From contig NZ_CP011270.1 of assembly GCF_001610835.1 (NCBI RefSeq), forward strand, positions 3,800,001 through 3,864,000: a DNA stretch of 64,000 nt. Direction: 5' to 3'. Under the pieces are notes generated by a model. That model was not told the DNA's origin. It worked only from the letters and a program-made list of their open reading frames with translations, and made no database searches. This document shows, piece after piece, positions 1-9,490 of the stretch. How positions within the stretch are numbered: the stretch's first letter is position 1; every line of letters begins with the position of its first letter. The translations under genes were made by a program, and so were the position numbers. The DNA is from Planctomyces sp. SH-PL14. Its GTDB lineage: Bacteria; Planctomycetota; Planctomycetia; Planctomycetales; Planctomycetaceae.

Positions 1-2344
1 CGCTGGTCGTGGACGTGAGGAACGTCTTGATTTCCGCGGCGCTGGGGAACCCGGGATCCCCCTGGGCGAGGGGCAGTAGTCCCCGTTCCGGCGTGAACTG
101 CATCCGCGGGCGGCCGGTCTCGTCAGTCAGCCAGATGACGACGTGCTGGTTGGACGCGGCCGGCAGGTGGTCGCGGAGGATCTTCTCCAGGTCGCATTCG
201 ATCGCGACCCCGCCGACTTCGCTCCGCCGGTTCTCGTCATAGACCCCGATCCCCGCCACGAGGCATCGTCCGACCGGCTCCTTGCCCGCCGCGGGAGTCC
301 CTTCGGCCGCGGACGGCTCGACCGACGTCATCCGGCCCGGCATCCCGACATAGACGTCCCGGCGGGCGAGTTCCGAGATCGCCGGGAGGTGTCGGCCGAA
401 GAACTCCCGCAGATCGCTCTGCAGGGCGACGGGCCGCGCCAGCGGGTTCTCGGCGCGGACGGGACGTCCCTTCGCGGCCGGCTCCTCGATCCAGTACGTG
501 ACCGCCATGTAGCTCGGATTGGCGTCGATCAGCCCCCGGTAGATCCGCGTGAGCCGCTGCGTCCACTGGGCTTCCGCTTTCGCATCCTTCTGCTGGCGGG
601 CTTCCAGCAGGTCCTGCACCAGCGGGACCGTCGACATGAAGCGGACGTTGTCGCGGAGGGCGTGGATCTCGTGCGTCAGGCGGGCTTCCAGTTCCCGCGT
701 GTCGTCCGCCAGCACCTGCAGCCGCAGCTGGCGCTCGGCCAGCCGCTTCTGGTATGCGTCGGCCGATCCGAGGGAGATCAGCACCGCCAGGAGGACCGTG
801 AAGAAGGCGATCACGGAGGAGAGGACGCGGTGGCGGCCGATCCAGCGGTGCAGGCGTTTGAACGTCGGCTCCTCGGCGGCGGAGATCGGCTGGTCGGCCA
901 TCCACCGCTGCACGTCGTCCGAGAGAGCGGAGACCGAGGCGTAGCGCTGGCGGCGATCGCGGGACATCGCCTTGAGGCAGATCGCCTCGAGCGACGGCGA
1001 GACCTGGGGGTTGAGCTTCCGCGGGGGCGCGGTCCGCGGGTCGGCGATCGCGTCCAGAAGGGCCGCGATCCGGTTGTCGCCGGGCAGGGACTGGTGGCTC
1101 ATCTCATGCGGGGCGTACCCGGTCAGGATGGCGAACAGGATCGCTCCCAGGCCGTAGATGTCGGTCAGTTCGTCGATCTCGTCCACCCGCCCGGACGCCT
1201 GCTCGGGCGACATGTACATAGGGGTCCCCATGACCTGGCCCGCCAGCGTGACGTCGAGGCTGTCGAGGCCCTGCCCGGAATGACCGGACGCCAGGTAGCG
1301 GTCCGGATCCTCCATCCCCAGGACCTTGGCCAGCCCCCAGTCCAGGACGACCACCTGCCCGAAGTGGTCGAGCGCGATGTTCTGGGGCTTCAGGTCGCGG
1401 TGGATGACCTTGTGGGAATGGGCGTAGGCCACCGCCTGGCAGACGCTGACGAAGGCGACCAGCAGGCGGTGGAAGTCGAGCGGGTTCTCCGTGCTTCCTT
1501 CGCGGCGGTCGTGGTATTCGCGGATCGCGTCGTCCAGCGTCTGGTTGCCGAGGAACCGCATCACGTAGAACAGCCGTCCGTCCCCCTCGTTCTCCCCCAG
1601 GACGTGGAGGGGGACGATGCTGGGATGGTCCAGCCGGCCGGTGATCTCCGCCTCCCGCCGGAAGCGGGCGGTGACGACCGAGTGGGCGCCGCCCGGACTC
1701 GCGATCTCCTTGAGGGCCACGTAGCGGTTGAGGCTGGTGTCGATCGCCAGCCAGACGGTCCCCAGCCCTCCCTGCCCCAGCTTGCGCAGCAGCCGGAACT
1801 GGGTCTTGAACGTGCGGACTTCTTCTCCCACGACCTCCTTGGGGATCAGCGAGAGCCCCAGGACCTTCGCCACGCCCCCCGTCGGGTCGATCCGGTCGAG
1901 CAGGGTCGAGGTCCGCCGGGCCACCGTCGAGACGACGCGGTCGCCGCTCCCCCGCTGCGCGTCGGCGCTGAAGAACCGCTGGCTCTCCTGTTCGGCCTGG
2001 GCCAGGGCCTCCTCGCTGCACGCCTTCTGCTCCAGGAGAAAGTCCCGCAGCGGCCGCCGGCCGAAGGGTGTCCAGCGTTTGAGGACGCCGCGAAGCGTCC
2101 GGCCGCTGACGGCGTTCGTCCGCATCAGGAAGGCCGCCAGGACGAAGTCCCGCTCCGGCTTGGAGGCGCCCCCCGGGGCGAGATTCAGGAGCTCCGACAG
2201 CTCCTCGTCGGTCAGGGCCCGGGACGCCGACGAGATCGGCAGCTCCCGCGCTCCCCCCTCCTGCGGGATCAGGGTCGGGCTCGTCCCGACCGGCCCGGCA
2301 TGGTGATCGCTCGTCACGGGACCTTTTGCGGAATTCTCAGCCAT
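1..2344 (-). CDS. Transmembrane Ser/Thr protein kinase with C-terminal sensor region (3' end cut by window edge)
   Basis: Membrane-anchored Hanks-type kinase that would phosphorylate Ser/Thr residues in response to an extracytoplasmic signal. Visible from the start: a non-kinase N-terminal region (about 1-180), a glycine-rich loop (LGQGGLGTVW, about 187-196), the VALK lysine (K212), the HRDLKPQN catalytic loop (D317), and DWGLAKV where most kinases have DFG, a change common in planctomycete kinases. GTPMYMSPEQA is the activation-segment end. One membrane helix lies near 503-523, followed by a coiled region and an extracytoplasmic part of more than 250 residues that resembles CHASE/Cache sensor modules. 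The frame is open to base 1 (781 codons seen), so the stop is outside the window. Start ATG at 2344 is the first one before the conserved region. The diguanylate cyclase gene ends upstream on the same strand, 21 bases away. The kinase call is secure; the ligand is unknown. Confidence 0.93.
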   Translation of the reverse strand, partial: MAENSAKGPVTSDHHAGPVGTSPTLIPQEGGARELPISSASRALTDEELSELLNLAPGGASKPERDFVLAAFLMRTNAVSGRTLRGVLKRWTPFGRRPLRDFLLEQKACSEEALAQAEQESQRFFSADAQRGSGDRVVSTVARRTSTLLDRIDPTGGVAKVLGLSLIPKEVVGEEVRTFKTQFRLLRKLGQGGLGTVWLAIDTSLNRYVALKEIASPGGAHSVVTARFRREAEITGRLDHPSIVPLHVLGENEGDGRLFYVMRFLGNQTLDDAIREYHDRREGSTENPLDFHRLLVAFVSVCQAVAYAHSHKVIHRDLKPQNIALDHFGQVVVLDWGLAKVLGMEDPDRYLASGHSGQGLDSLDVTLAGQVMGTPMYMSPEQASGRVDEIDELTDIYGLGAILFAILTGYAPHEMSHQSLPGDNRIAALLDAIADPRTAPPRKLNPQVSPSLEAICLKAMSRDRRQRYASVSALSDDVQRWMADQPISAAEEPTFKRLHRWIGRHRVLSSVIAFFTVLLAVLISLGSADAYQKRLAERQLRLQVLADDTRELEARLTHEIHALRDNVRFMSTVPLVQDLLEARQQKDAKAEAQWTQRLTRIYRGLIDANPSYMAVTYWIEEPAAKGRPVRAENPLARPVALQSDLREFFGRHLPAISELARRDVYVGMPGRMTSVEPSAAEGTPAAGKEPVGRCLVAGIGVYDENRRSEVGGVAIECDLEKILRDHLPAASNQHVVIWLTDETGRPRMQFTPERGLLPLAQGDPGFPSAAEIKTFLTSTTS

Positions 2345-2365
2345 GGACTGGTTGAACGGCTTGAG

Positions 2366-3475
2366 TCAGGAAGCGGCCAGGGCGGCGGTGGCATCGGGCG
2401 GCGTGCAGACGATGCGGTTCCGTCCGGCCCGTTTCGCGGAATAGAGGGCTTGATCGGCGCGGTGGATCACCGCGATCAGCGAGTCGCCGGGGCCGTCCCG
2501 GCCGGCGCACCCTCCGCTGACCGTCACATGCGGAGAGAGTCCCGAGGTCGGATGCGGGAGCCTCCGCTCGCGGATCCGCGCCTGGATGGACCGGGCGATC
2601 TCCTCCGCTTCGTGGAGGCTGCGGCCGGGAAGGATGAGGGCGAATTCCTCGCCTCCGAATCGCGCCACGGACAGCGGGCTTCCGAGCGTCGACTCGTTGA
2701 GAATGGAGGCGATGACCCGCAGGCACTGGTCCCCCGCCGGATGGCCGCATGAATCGTTGTAGAGCTTGAAGCAGTCGACATCGAACAGGATCAGGCTGAA
2801 CGGGAGGTTCTCGTCCAGGCAGAGCCTCCATTCGCGGGACGCCACCTGCTCGAAGGCGCGGCGGTTGAAGAGTCCCGTCAGTTCGTCGACGGAGGCGAGC
2901 CGCTCCAGCCGGGTGTTGAGGATCTCCAGGTCGCCGTTGAGCTCCTTGAGCCGCTGGGCGGAGGCGATGGCGAGGGCCTCGGCCTGCTTCTTGATCGTGA
3001 CGTCGTCATGCGTCACCAGGATCCAGAGACGCGACGCGAACTCGCAGGCGAAGCCGCGGATCTCGTAGGTCGACGGACAGGCGGCCGTCCCGGCGGTGTA
3101 TTCCACCTGGAACTCCGCAGAGGTGCGCTCGAGGACGTGCTGCAGTCCGCGGCCGATCTCTACCAGCGGGAGGATCGCCGACGGCTGGGCGCGTTCGACC
3201 GAGCGGAGGACGTTCACCCCCTGGGCGAGGGCCAGGGTGTCCGGGAAGCCGGAGAGGAGGAAGCGGTCCCAGGCGGCGTTCCGCGCAACGATGGTCCCTT
3301 GGTCATCGAGGATCGCCAGCCCCACCTGGAGCGTGTCGAAGATCGCCTGATAGAGCCACGGCGGCACCTCGCCGGAGGGTTCGGTCGGAGCACCCGGCAA
3401 CAGGGCCTGAGCATCGACAGGCCGCCGTTGCGCGTCGGCGGAAGCATCTCGCGCAGTCTCGATCATGACGTTCAT
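2366..3475 (-). CDS. PAS-GGDEF diguanylate cyclase
   Basis: Predicted to make cyclic di-GMP from two GTP. Residues 35-150 look like a PAS domain (PPWLYQAIFDTLQVGLAILDD and following), then a coiled linker (about 160-190) and a GGDEF domain with LTGLFNRRAF and the active-site variant GGEEF at 274-278. GGEEF is a normal active form. No RxxD inhibitory site is obvious just ahead of it. No signal peptide or membrane helix is visible, so it is probably cytoplasmic. The frame is open far upstream (to 4306), but that extension is low-complexity and not protein-like; ATG 3475 (MNVMIE) with AGGGGA just before it is the likely start. The kinase gene follows 21 bases downstream on the same strand, so the two may be co-transcribed. 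Confidence 0.9.
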   Translation of the reverse strand: MNVMIETARDASADAQRRPVDAQALLPGAPTEPSGEVPPWLYQAIFDTLQVGLAILDDQGTIVARNAAWDRFLLSGFPDTLALAQGVNVLRSVERAQPSAILPLVEIGRGLQHVLERTSAEFQVEYTAGTAACPSTYEIRGFACEFASRLWILVTHDDVTIKKQAEALAIASAQRLKELNGDLEILNTRLERLASVDELTGLFNRRAFEQVASREWRLCLDENLPFSLILFDVDCFKLYNDSCGHPAGDQCLRVIASILNESTLGSPLSVARFGGEEFALILPGRSLHEAEEIARSIQARIRERRLPHPTSGLSPHVTVSGGCAGRDGPGDSLIAVIHRADQALYSAKRAGRNRIVCTPPDATAALAAS

Positions 3476-3952
3476 TCCCCTGGTCCCGGGTTGGCCGTGC
3501 GGAACGACTCGCACCGTCCAGTATTGGTTGGACACCCCCGCGGACGGCCCGAAAGTGCGGGCGATGTGGCCAAAACGCCGCGCGCCGGTTGCAAAGTGCA
3601 AATTGCAGCACTCGTAGAGCGGCCGGCGGGTGGATTTCCCCGAAAGCCGGGAGGAACTTGTTGACTCCGAATTCTCGCGCTCGTTTAGACGCCGGTTCCC
3701 CAAAGCGGACGTCCGTCGTGCCACGATTCCTCGTCGAAGCGCTTCCGGCGGCCAGGGTCTGCGTGGTTTTTCCAGCCCTTGAGCCCAGTGGCCGTGGCAC
3801 GATGGGTTTGAGCTGGCACAGCCGTGGCGGCGAGGACGCGGTTCGAGACGGCGGGATAAGACATCCGTCTTCCACGTCCCCTCGATTGACTCCACATCCC
3901 GGCGGCGGTATCGCTGGAGAGGCGGCAGAGGGCCGCTTGAGGGAGGCTTGTC

Positions 3953-4327
3953 ATCTTTTCCGAATACCTCGCCGATTTCGAGGAGCTGCCCGACCTGCGT
4001 CAGCGGGTCCTCCGCGTCCTGGTCGCGCTGCCGTCCGAAGTCCAGCGCGACTTTCTCGACGACTCCCGGTTCCAGATCCTGCTCGAACGCCATGTCCCCG
4101 GCCGCGGCTGGACGATGCTGATGCCCGCCCCGGGACCGTTCGACCAGGGGAGCCGCTGCGTCCTGCTCCGCCGGCGGCTCGCGATTTCGCCGGAACCGTT
4201 CGCCCTCTACATCATCGCCCACGAGCTGGCGCACGCCTTTCTCCGCAACGGAGGCTGGGGCGAAGTGACCGACCCCGAAGCGGCGGCCGACGCCCTGGCG
4301 GCCCACTGGGGCTTCGAAAAGCCGTAG
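3953..4327 (+). CDS. Small HELAH putative zinc-peptidase-like protein, apparent ATC start
   Basis: The protein ends with YIIAHELAHAFLRNGG, the HExxH zinc-binding helix of metallopeptidases, followed by a short tail with Glu/Asp residues (EVTDPEAAADALAAHWGF) that could supply the third ligand. No membrane segment. At about 124 residues it is too short for a full M48 or M78 peptidase, so the function is unproven. Protein-like sequence begins right after an in-frame TGA at 3938-3940, and there is no ATG, GTG or TTG before residue 55. A strong ribosome site, GAGGGAGG, lies 6 bases before ATC 3953, so translation may start at ATC; starting at ATG 4115 would discard half of a sensible protein. The alternative is a mutated start codon. 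Confidence 0.55.
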   Translation: MFSEYLADFEELPDLRQRVLRVLVALPSEVQRDFLDDSRFQILLERHVPGRGWTMLMPAPGPFDQGSRCVLLRRRLAISPEPFALYIIAHELAHAFLRNGGWGEVTDPEAAADALAAHWGFEKP

Positions 4328-4371
4328 CGGCGTTTCCGGCGGGCGGCTCTCCAGTCCTCTATCGGCCGGAT

Positions 4372-4478
4372 GAGGATTGAGGGCGTCTTGTTAAACACCA
4401 AGACACCAAGGCTGAGCCCTGGGGAAATCCCACCTTGGTGCTCTTGGTGACGTCTTTGTGCCTTGGTGTTTAATCCTC
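4372..4478. repeat. Imperfect long palindrome built from ACACCAAG units
   Basis: The outer arms GAGGATT (4372-4378) and AATCCTC (4472-4478) pair. Inside them TTAAACACCAAG (4391-4402) pairs with CTTGGTGTTTAA (4462-4473), and ACACCAAGG (4404-4412) with CCTTGGTG (4433-4440). It sits between convergent genes and could fold as one long hairpin. The repeated ACACCAAG/CTTGGTG units look like a dispersed palindromic element rather than a simple terminator, as there is no T-run. Confidence 0.6.
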
Positions 4479-4483
4479 TTTCA

Positions 4484-7400
4484 TCAAGCCCGGATCCCGG
4501 AAGGAGAGACGCCGCTGCGGCCCGGCAGGACGTAGGGGAGCTTGTCCGGCCAGATCCGGTCTTCGCCGCGGGACCAGATCGCGACCCAGTCCTTCCAGGC
4601 GATCTCGGTCTCGTCGAAGATCGCTTCCCGGCGGGTGAGGATCGGCCACGCGGGGTGCCCGTCGGACGACTCCTGCTGCGGGAGGAGCACCTCTTCCTCG
4701 GAGAGAATCGCGTAGGTCGCCGTCCGTTCGAAATGCTCCTGGTTGTGGACGACCAGCCCGTGCGGCGTGAACTCCTTCCAGCCGCCGATCCCGCGGAGGA
4801 CCGGGTCGAGGTGCTCATGCACCAGCTCCACGCCGGCCAGCTTGTAGAGCCCCGAGAGGGCTGCGTTGAGGCGGTCCCGGTCCTCGGCCCGCAGCGTCGT
4901 CAGCCAGCCGGCCGAGACGATCCGGGCACAGAGCCAGTTCCCCAGCTCCTCGAACTCGATGACGAGCGGCTCGCCGGCGTCGTCGCGGCGGCGGTCGAAG
5001 GCGATCTCGATCCGGTTCGTGGCGAGGCCGATCGAGCGGATCCGCAGGTCGGCGAAGGTCTCGCCATCTTCCAGACGGAGCAGCTCGCAGAAAGTGCGGT
5101 CGACGAAACGGCCGACCGCGGTCTCCACGACTTCGAGACCGTCGCGGTAGTGCTCCACGTTCCGGTCGTGGTTCCGATCGCCGACGACCCGGAGCTCGCC
5201 GCGGAGCTTGGAGAAGAGCTTCGGCAGGGTGCCGGAGTGGAAACCGGGACGGAGGAGGGCGGTCATCGTCTCGCCGTGATGGCCGAACCGCGACGGGTGG
5301 AGCGAGCTGGGGCGATTGGCGGCGTACAGCCCCCAGTTCCCCTTGAGCTCCCACACCAGGAAGCCGAACACCCCCGGCAGGAGGAACAGGTTCACGGCGG
5401 CAAAGACGAGGGCCAGGTTGTAGCCCATCAGCGGGCTCAGGAGGTCCACCATGACCCGCGTCATCACCGGGTAGAACGGAAGCATCATCTTGTGCGTGAC
5501 GGTCACGACCGGGAAGTGCTTCACCGGGTTGATCTGCGGCTCGATGAGGAGAGTCACGTAGATGCGGACGAGGTACGACACGACCCCCCAGATCATCCCC
5601 AGGAGGGCTTTGACGACCACGAACCGCCGCGGATCGCCGGAGCGGAACCGCAGCCATTCGTCGACGACGTAGATCACCTGTTCCAAGCCGCGCATCAGGC
5701 GGTGGAAGTTGTCCATGATCCAGTAGAACGTCGCCGCGAAGACCCGCATCCGGAGCTCATGCCACGCCCGGACGAAGAGGTCGGTCAGCCACTCCTCGAA
5801 GTAGCGGCCGATCGGGGAGTTCAGGAACAGATTCGTCGCCAGGAAGACCTCGAAAATCGTCCGCTGCGACCAGTTGGATTCGGCAACCCAGGCCAGCCCG
5901 GTGAAGATCGCGGTGGCGATCGCCGGGCGGAAGACGTAGTTCCGCAGGACGCCGTAGAACTGACTGCGAAGGATCCGCTGCACCACGGGGGCGTTGACGA
6001 TCTGGCTCGGAAGATCGACCAGCAGCCAGTGGGCAGAGGACCAGACGGCGTGGAGCGCGTTGGTGACCCGCGTCCGGAAGCGTTCGTTCTGCTGCAGAAG
6101 CAGCAGGAAGAACCCGAGCGTGAGGAACGCCACGTAGAACAGCGGGCCGTTGCGGTGATGCGCGTGCAGGTGCGTGACGAGCTGGGCTCCGACGCCGGTC
6201 ACCGCCCCCAGCGGCAGATCGACTTCGAGCGGAGGGGGATCCTGGAACATCCCGACGATGTGCTTGATCGCTTCCAGGGCGACGAAGGCGATCCCGAACG
6301 GCAGGGCGATGAACTCCGTCAGGAACCGTCCCACATGCGTCCCGAAGGCGATCGAGCTCAGCCGCTGGGGCAGTCGCAGGTAGATCGGGCCCTTGCGGTA
6401 CACCTGGTCGAGCCGCTGGCCGAGGCGCTTGTCCGCCTTCAGCAGCTTGTCCCCCAGGAGGGGCTCGAGCGTTCCCGCGACATCGGGGAGCTTGAGGTCG
6501 TTCCGCGAGATCGCGTCCCGCAGGTCGCCGATGCCGGCGAACCCCCGCTCGACGATCGAGTCGAGGAGCTCTTCGACGATCTTCTTGCGGGCGATCTGCT
6601 CGGGGACGTTCTCCGGGATCAGCCCGACTTCTTCCAGGACGGCGTCGATCGTCGGCCGGATGTCGTTGCGGACCTGCTCTTCCGAGCAGTGGATCTGGTG
6701 CTCCAGCAGATGGCGGATCGCCTCGCGTTCCTCGGTCGAGATCTGGAGGCTGCTGACACGCTTCTGCGCGGTCCGCAGGTTCTTGACGCTCAGGACGCCG
6801 CGGAGGAGCGTGAGGTTCTGGCGCATCGGCTCGCGGCCGAAGGAGCGGATCCACCGCCACAGGTCGATCCGGTAGACCCCCTTTTCCAGCGACAGGCAGA
6901 CCTTCTGAAGGTCATACAGGAGCCGGGCCTCGGCGGTGCGGTAGCCGTCGCGGACGTGCTGGAGGAGAGGCGTGAGGGCCGACCGCCACGTGGCGGCCGA
7001 GTCCGGGTCGAGGGTGCAGGCGGCCTGGAGCCGCTCGGTGAGACGGCCGAGCTCCGCCGCCGCCCGTTCGCGGGCCTGTTCGGAGACCTCGCCTCCCGTG
7101 AGAGCGGCCGCTTCCATCGCGAGAATCGCCGCCTTGACCTGGTTTCCCCGGCGTCCCGCTTCGTCGGCCCGCATCAGGAGCCGGCGGTAGTCCGGATCCG
7201 GGGCGGCCGCGTCGGAGGCGGAGACCCGCAGCGGAGCGTGGCGGGGGTGCTGCGGCGGTTCGGGAGAAATGTGGAGCGAGTCCGCCGCACCGGGGGGGCG
7301 GGTCGTTTCGAACAGGGTGCCATGCGGGACTTCGCGGCCGATCATCTCGTCGACCGCATCCCAGTCCCGGACCGACGGGAAGAAGGCGGACCGGTCGGCC

Positions 7401-7987
7401 GGCGCGAAGTACTTGAGCTCCAGCGCGATGGCGACGAACTCGGAGTAGATCTCCTGTTCGGTCATCGGCGGCAGAAGCTGGCCGTCGTGTTCGAGGACCG
7501 TGCGGACTTCGCTCCATTCCGCTTCGCCCATCCGCTGCATCCGCCGGGTCACTTCGCTGAGCGGGAGCCGGTCGGATTCGAAGGCGAGTTCGAGATGGGC
7601 GTGGACGCGGCCGTGGAAGACGAGCCGCCAAAAAAAATGCAGCCGCTGCGACGTGTCGAGGCGGGCAAAGTTCTCGTTTTCGGTCGGGCGGGGGATGAGG
7701 ATGACGTGCGGGGGGAGTTCCGCGGCGGGGGAGAGGTCGAGCTCCTGCCGCTCGACGATCATCAGCAGCCGTTCGCGGTCGATCGTGTAGACGTGGCTGT
7801 GGGGAACGTGGATGCCGAGGCCGGACATCCGCCGGTCCTGCATGATGACGCGGCGGAGGATCCGCGGTTCGACGAACAGGACCGAGGGGTCGGTATGGTG
7901 GACCATCCGCTCGATGCCGGGCATCGACAGTTCGCCGGCGGTCCGGGCTCGGGATTCCGACTCCGAGTGGGGGACGAGACGTTCCAT
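4484..7987 (-). CDS. Very large polytopic membrane protein, function unknown
   Basis: About 1167 residues. The N-terminal 500 or so are soluble and partly helical. A cluster of hydrophobic segments follows (for example FIALPFGIAFVALEAI, FYVAFLTLGFFLLLLQQ, LLGMIWGVVSYLVRIYVTLL, LALVFAAVNLFLLPGVFGFLV), then about 300 soluble residues. No motif that I recognise gives a function; it resembles large uncharacterised planctomycete proteins only in style. The frame is open to 8152, but those extra 55 codons cross spacer-like sequence, so ATG 7987 (MERLVPHSE) is preferred although no clear ribosome site precedes it. It converges with the HELAH gene. The codon pattern is strongly GC3-rich, which also creates a very long false frame on the opposite strand. 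Confidence 0.8.
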   Translation of the reverse strand: MERLVPHSESESRARTAGELSMPGIERMVHHTDPSVLFVEPRILRRVIMQDRRMSGLGIHVPHSHVYTIDRERLLMIVERQELDLSPAAELPPHVILIPRPTENENFARLDTSQRLHFFWRLVFHGRVHAHLELAFESDRLPLSEVTRRMQRMGEAEWSEVRTVLEHDGQLLPPMTEQEIYSEFVAIALELKYFAPADRSAFFPSVRDWDAVDEMIGREVPHGTLFETTRPPGAADSLHISPEPPQHPRHAPLRVSASDAAAPDPDYRRLLMRADEAGRRGNQVKAAILAMEAAALTGGEVSEQARERAAAELGRLTERLQAACTLDPDSAATWRSALTPLLQHVRDGYRTAEARLLYDLQKVCLSLEKGVYRIDLWRWIRSFGREPMRQNLTLLRGVLSVKNLRTAQKRVSSLQISTEEREAIRHLLEHQIHCSEEQVRNDIRPTIDAVLEEVGLIPENVPEQIARKKIVEELLDSIVERGFAGIGDLRDAISRNDLKLPDVAGTLEPLLGDKLLKADKRLGQRLDQVYRKGPIYLRLPQRLSSIAFGTHVGRFLTEFIALPFGIAFVALEAIKHIVGMFQDPPPLEVDLPLGAVTGVGAQLVTHLHAHHRNGPLFYVAFLTLGFFLLLLQQNERFRTRVTNALHAVWSSAHWLLVDLPSQIVNAPVVQRILRSQFYGVLRNYVFRPAIATAIFTGLAWVAESNWSQRTIFEVFLATNLFLNSPIGRYFEEWLTDLFVRAWHELRMRVFAATFYWIMDNFHRLMRGLEQVIYVVDEWLRFRSGDPRRFVVVKALLGMIWGVVSYLVRIYVTLLIEPQINPVKHFPVVTVTHKMMLPFYPVMTRVMVDLLSPLMGYNLALVFAAVNLFLLPGVFGFLVWELKGNWGLYAANRPSSLHPSRFGHHGETMTALLRPGFHSGTLPKLFSKLRGELRVVGDRNHDRNVEHYRDGLEVVETAVGRFVDRTFCELLRLEDGETFADLRIRSIGLATNRIEIAFDRRRDDAGEPLVIEFEELGNWLCARIVSAGWLTTLRAEDRDRLNAALSGLYKLAGVELVHEHLDPVLRGIGGWKEFTPHGLVVHNQEHFERTATYAILSEEEVLLPQQESSDGHPAWPILTRREAIFDETEIAWKDWVAIWSRGEDRIWPDKLPYVLPGRSGVSPSGIRA

Positions 7988-8155
7988 GGATTGAGGGGCG
8001 TTCTCCGTCAGATGGGGAGGGGGTCGGGCGGTTGCTTCCTGGCCTGACAGGACTGTCGAAACGACTGGCCGAAGACCGTTCTCTTCGTTTCCCTCCCGAT
8101 GGGGGAGGGACATCTGATGAACGCATCGTAAGAAAACCCGGATCACCCCCAAAGC

Positions 8156-8245
8156 CCAGCGTCCCGCTGGACCGGGTGGCCGTGGAGAGATGGGATTGAG
8201 CCAGCGTCCCGCTGGACCGGGCTGCCGTGGAGCAATGGGATTGAG
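8156..8245. repeat. Two tandem 45-bp repeats with an internal hairpin
   Basis: Copies at 8156-8200 and 8201-8245 begin with CCAGCGTCCCGCTGG, in which CCAGCG and CGCTGG pair around TCC, and end with GATGGGATTGAG or CAATGGGATTGAG. A related, diverged string (GGCCGTGGCACGATGGGTTTGAGCT) lies near 3790, so this is probably a dispersed repeat family. It lies in the spacer before the large membrane-protein gene. Confidence 0.65.
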
Positions 8246-8569
8246 CTATGGACGCCGACTCGGCGAGTCCGGTTTCTGAACGAAGGCCGGAAAGCGCGCC
8301 CGGCGGACGGGTGTTCTTTGCGCAGTTCGATGCCATTCGCCAGCTGGGTCCAGGGGACACCCTGGCGGCGTGCAGGGGCCGCCCCCTGCCCGCCGGAGGC
8401 CTGGCCGTCGGGAGTTGTCTGAAGGAGGGAGTGTCCAGGCGCGGCTCGGTGCGAGATGCCCCCCTCACCTCTGCGCGACCTGCGGGTTCGGGTCTTGAGC
8501 AGAGGCTTCCTCGGTGGCACGTCGCGGCGGCGAATGACCGGGCTCGCATTTCGGCGTCGACGTTCGCGA

Positions 8570-9164
8570 AGGGGGTCGAAGAATTCTCCCCATTGTCAGG
8601 TTTCCTCTTTCTCCGCCGGACGCGGGGGCGGCGGAACTTTTGGGGGTTGTTGGCTTCGAGGAGGCAGATCAGGAGGCGGTCGGAGTACCGGCGCCGGATG
8701 CCGACGATCTGTCGTCCGAAGTAGACCGGTTCGGGGAGGCCCTGGATCGCGATGGTTCGGGCCTGTTCTTCGAGGCGGAGGGCGTGCTCGTTCGTGGACG
8801 GTGCGGCGGGGGTGGAGCGGTGGCCCGATTTCGGGCGGCGGAACTTCTCGGGGTTGTTGGCCCTGAGAAGACAGATCAGGAGCTTGTCGGAGAACCGGCG
8901 TTGGAATCCGACGAGTTTCCGGCCGTAGAAGACCGGCTCCGGGACGCCGTTACTTTGGGCGATGGTCCGGGCCTCTTCGTACAGACGGAGCCCGTGCTCC
9001 TGGTCGATGGCCGCAAAGGCCTGGCGGTAGGCTTCGGAGACGCGGAGGGCGTTGTAGTGGAGTTCGCGGGAGACGCCGGACCTGGCGGCGGCGATTCGGA
9101 CGATGCCGTAGGTTCGGTAGGCTCCGAGGAAGGCCTGTTGCTTCTTGGTCAGTGGCTTCGGCAC
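8570..9164 (-). pseudogene. Terminase-small-subunit-like HTH protein with internal duplication; 3' end disrupted
   Basis: The start is probably GTG 9164 (VPKPLTKKQQ) with AGGAA 8 bases upstream; an ATG at 9203 is possible. The N-terminus (KQQAFLGAYRTYGIVRIAAARSG) is a helix-turn-helix of the kind found in phage terminase small subunits. Two tandem copies of a roughly 55-residue unit follow: HGLRLYEEARTIA...PEPVFYGRKLVGFQRRFSDKLLICLLRANNPEKFR and HALRLEEQARTIA...PEPVYFGRQIVGIRRRYSDRLLICLLEANNPQKFR. After RRPRVRRRKRKP (near 8600) the protein stops looking real, and the frame stays open to 6912, deep inside the neighbouring gene. A one-base shift near 8615 would give a stop (GAGGAAACCTGA on the coding strand) a few codons later. 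I read this as a frameshifted remnant; the end near 8570 is approximate. Confidence 0.5.
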
Positions 9165-9323
9165 GGCGCGGTTCCTGTCGCGGACGCCGATCCATCGGCA
9201 CATGCCGGCTTTGCCTGTGCGAGCGCCCCGGAAAAACGGCTCGAGTGTCAGGTTTGCCGATCGACGGGCGTGGTGGGGCGATCATTGCCTGCCGCTGGTC
9301 GGCGCGCCGGCTCAGCTCCTCGT

Positions 9324-9378
9324 CTCTGTGCCTCTGTGTTTCCGTCTTCCGGAAGAGATTTGAAACACAGAGAAACGG
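9324..9378. repeat. Palindromic repeat with CTCTGTGTTTC arms
   Basis: CTCTGTGTTTC (9332-9342) pairs perfectly with GAAACACAGAG (9362-9372). Between them lies the perfect palindrome TCTTCCGGAAGA (9345-9356), and partial repeats of the CTCTGTG unit lie on both outer sides. The design matches the ACACCAAG palindrome near 4.4 kb. It lies between the terminase-like remnant and the PSP1 gene. No T-run, so it is not an obvious terminator. Confidence 0.6.
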
Positions 9379-9490
9379 AGGACGCAGAGAGGCATCGAGG
9401 ATTGATCGGCCGCGGGAGCCACCGACGCGGCTCGGCGGGAGCCTCGCCCTCCCGGAGGGAGATGCAAAGGAATACCTCGCCCGGCGCGCC

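Noticed and set aside
143-2752. Plus-strand open frame of 869 codons
   Set aside because: It is the complement of the kinase and GGDEF genes. Its protein is Arg/Gly/Pro-rich with no motif, whereas the minus strand has every kinase and GGDEF block.
4463-8047. Plus-strand open frame of 1194 codons
   Set aside because: Mirror of the large membrane-protein gene caused by strong GC3 bias; no hydrophobic or catalytic pattern.
6912-8560. Continuation of the terminase-like frame into the membrane-protein gene
   Set aside because: Residues beyond about 205 have no protein-like pattern and overlap a better-supported gene.
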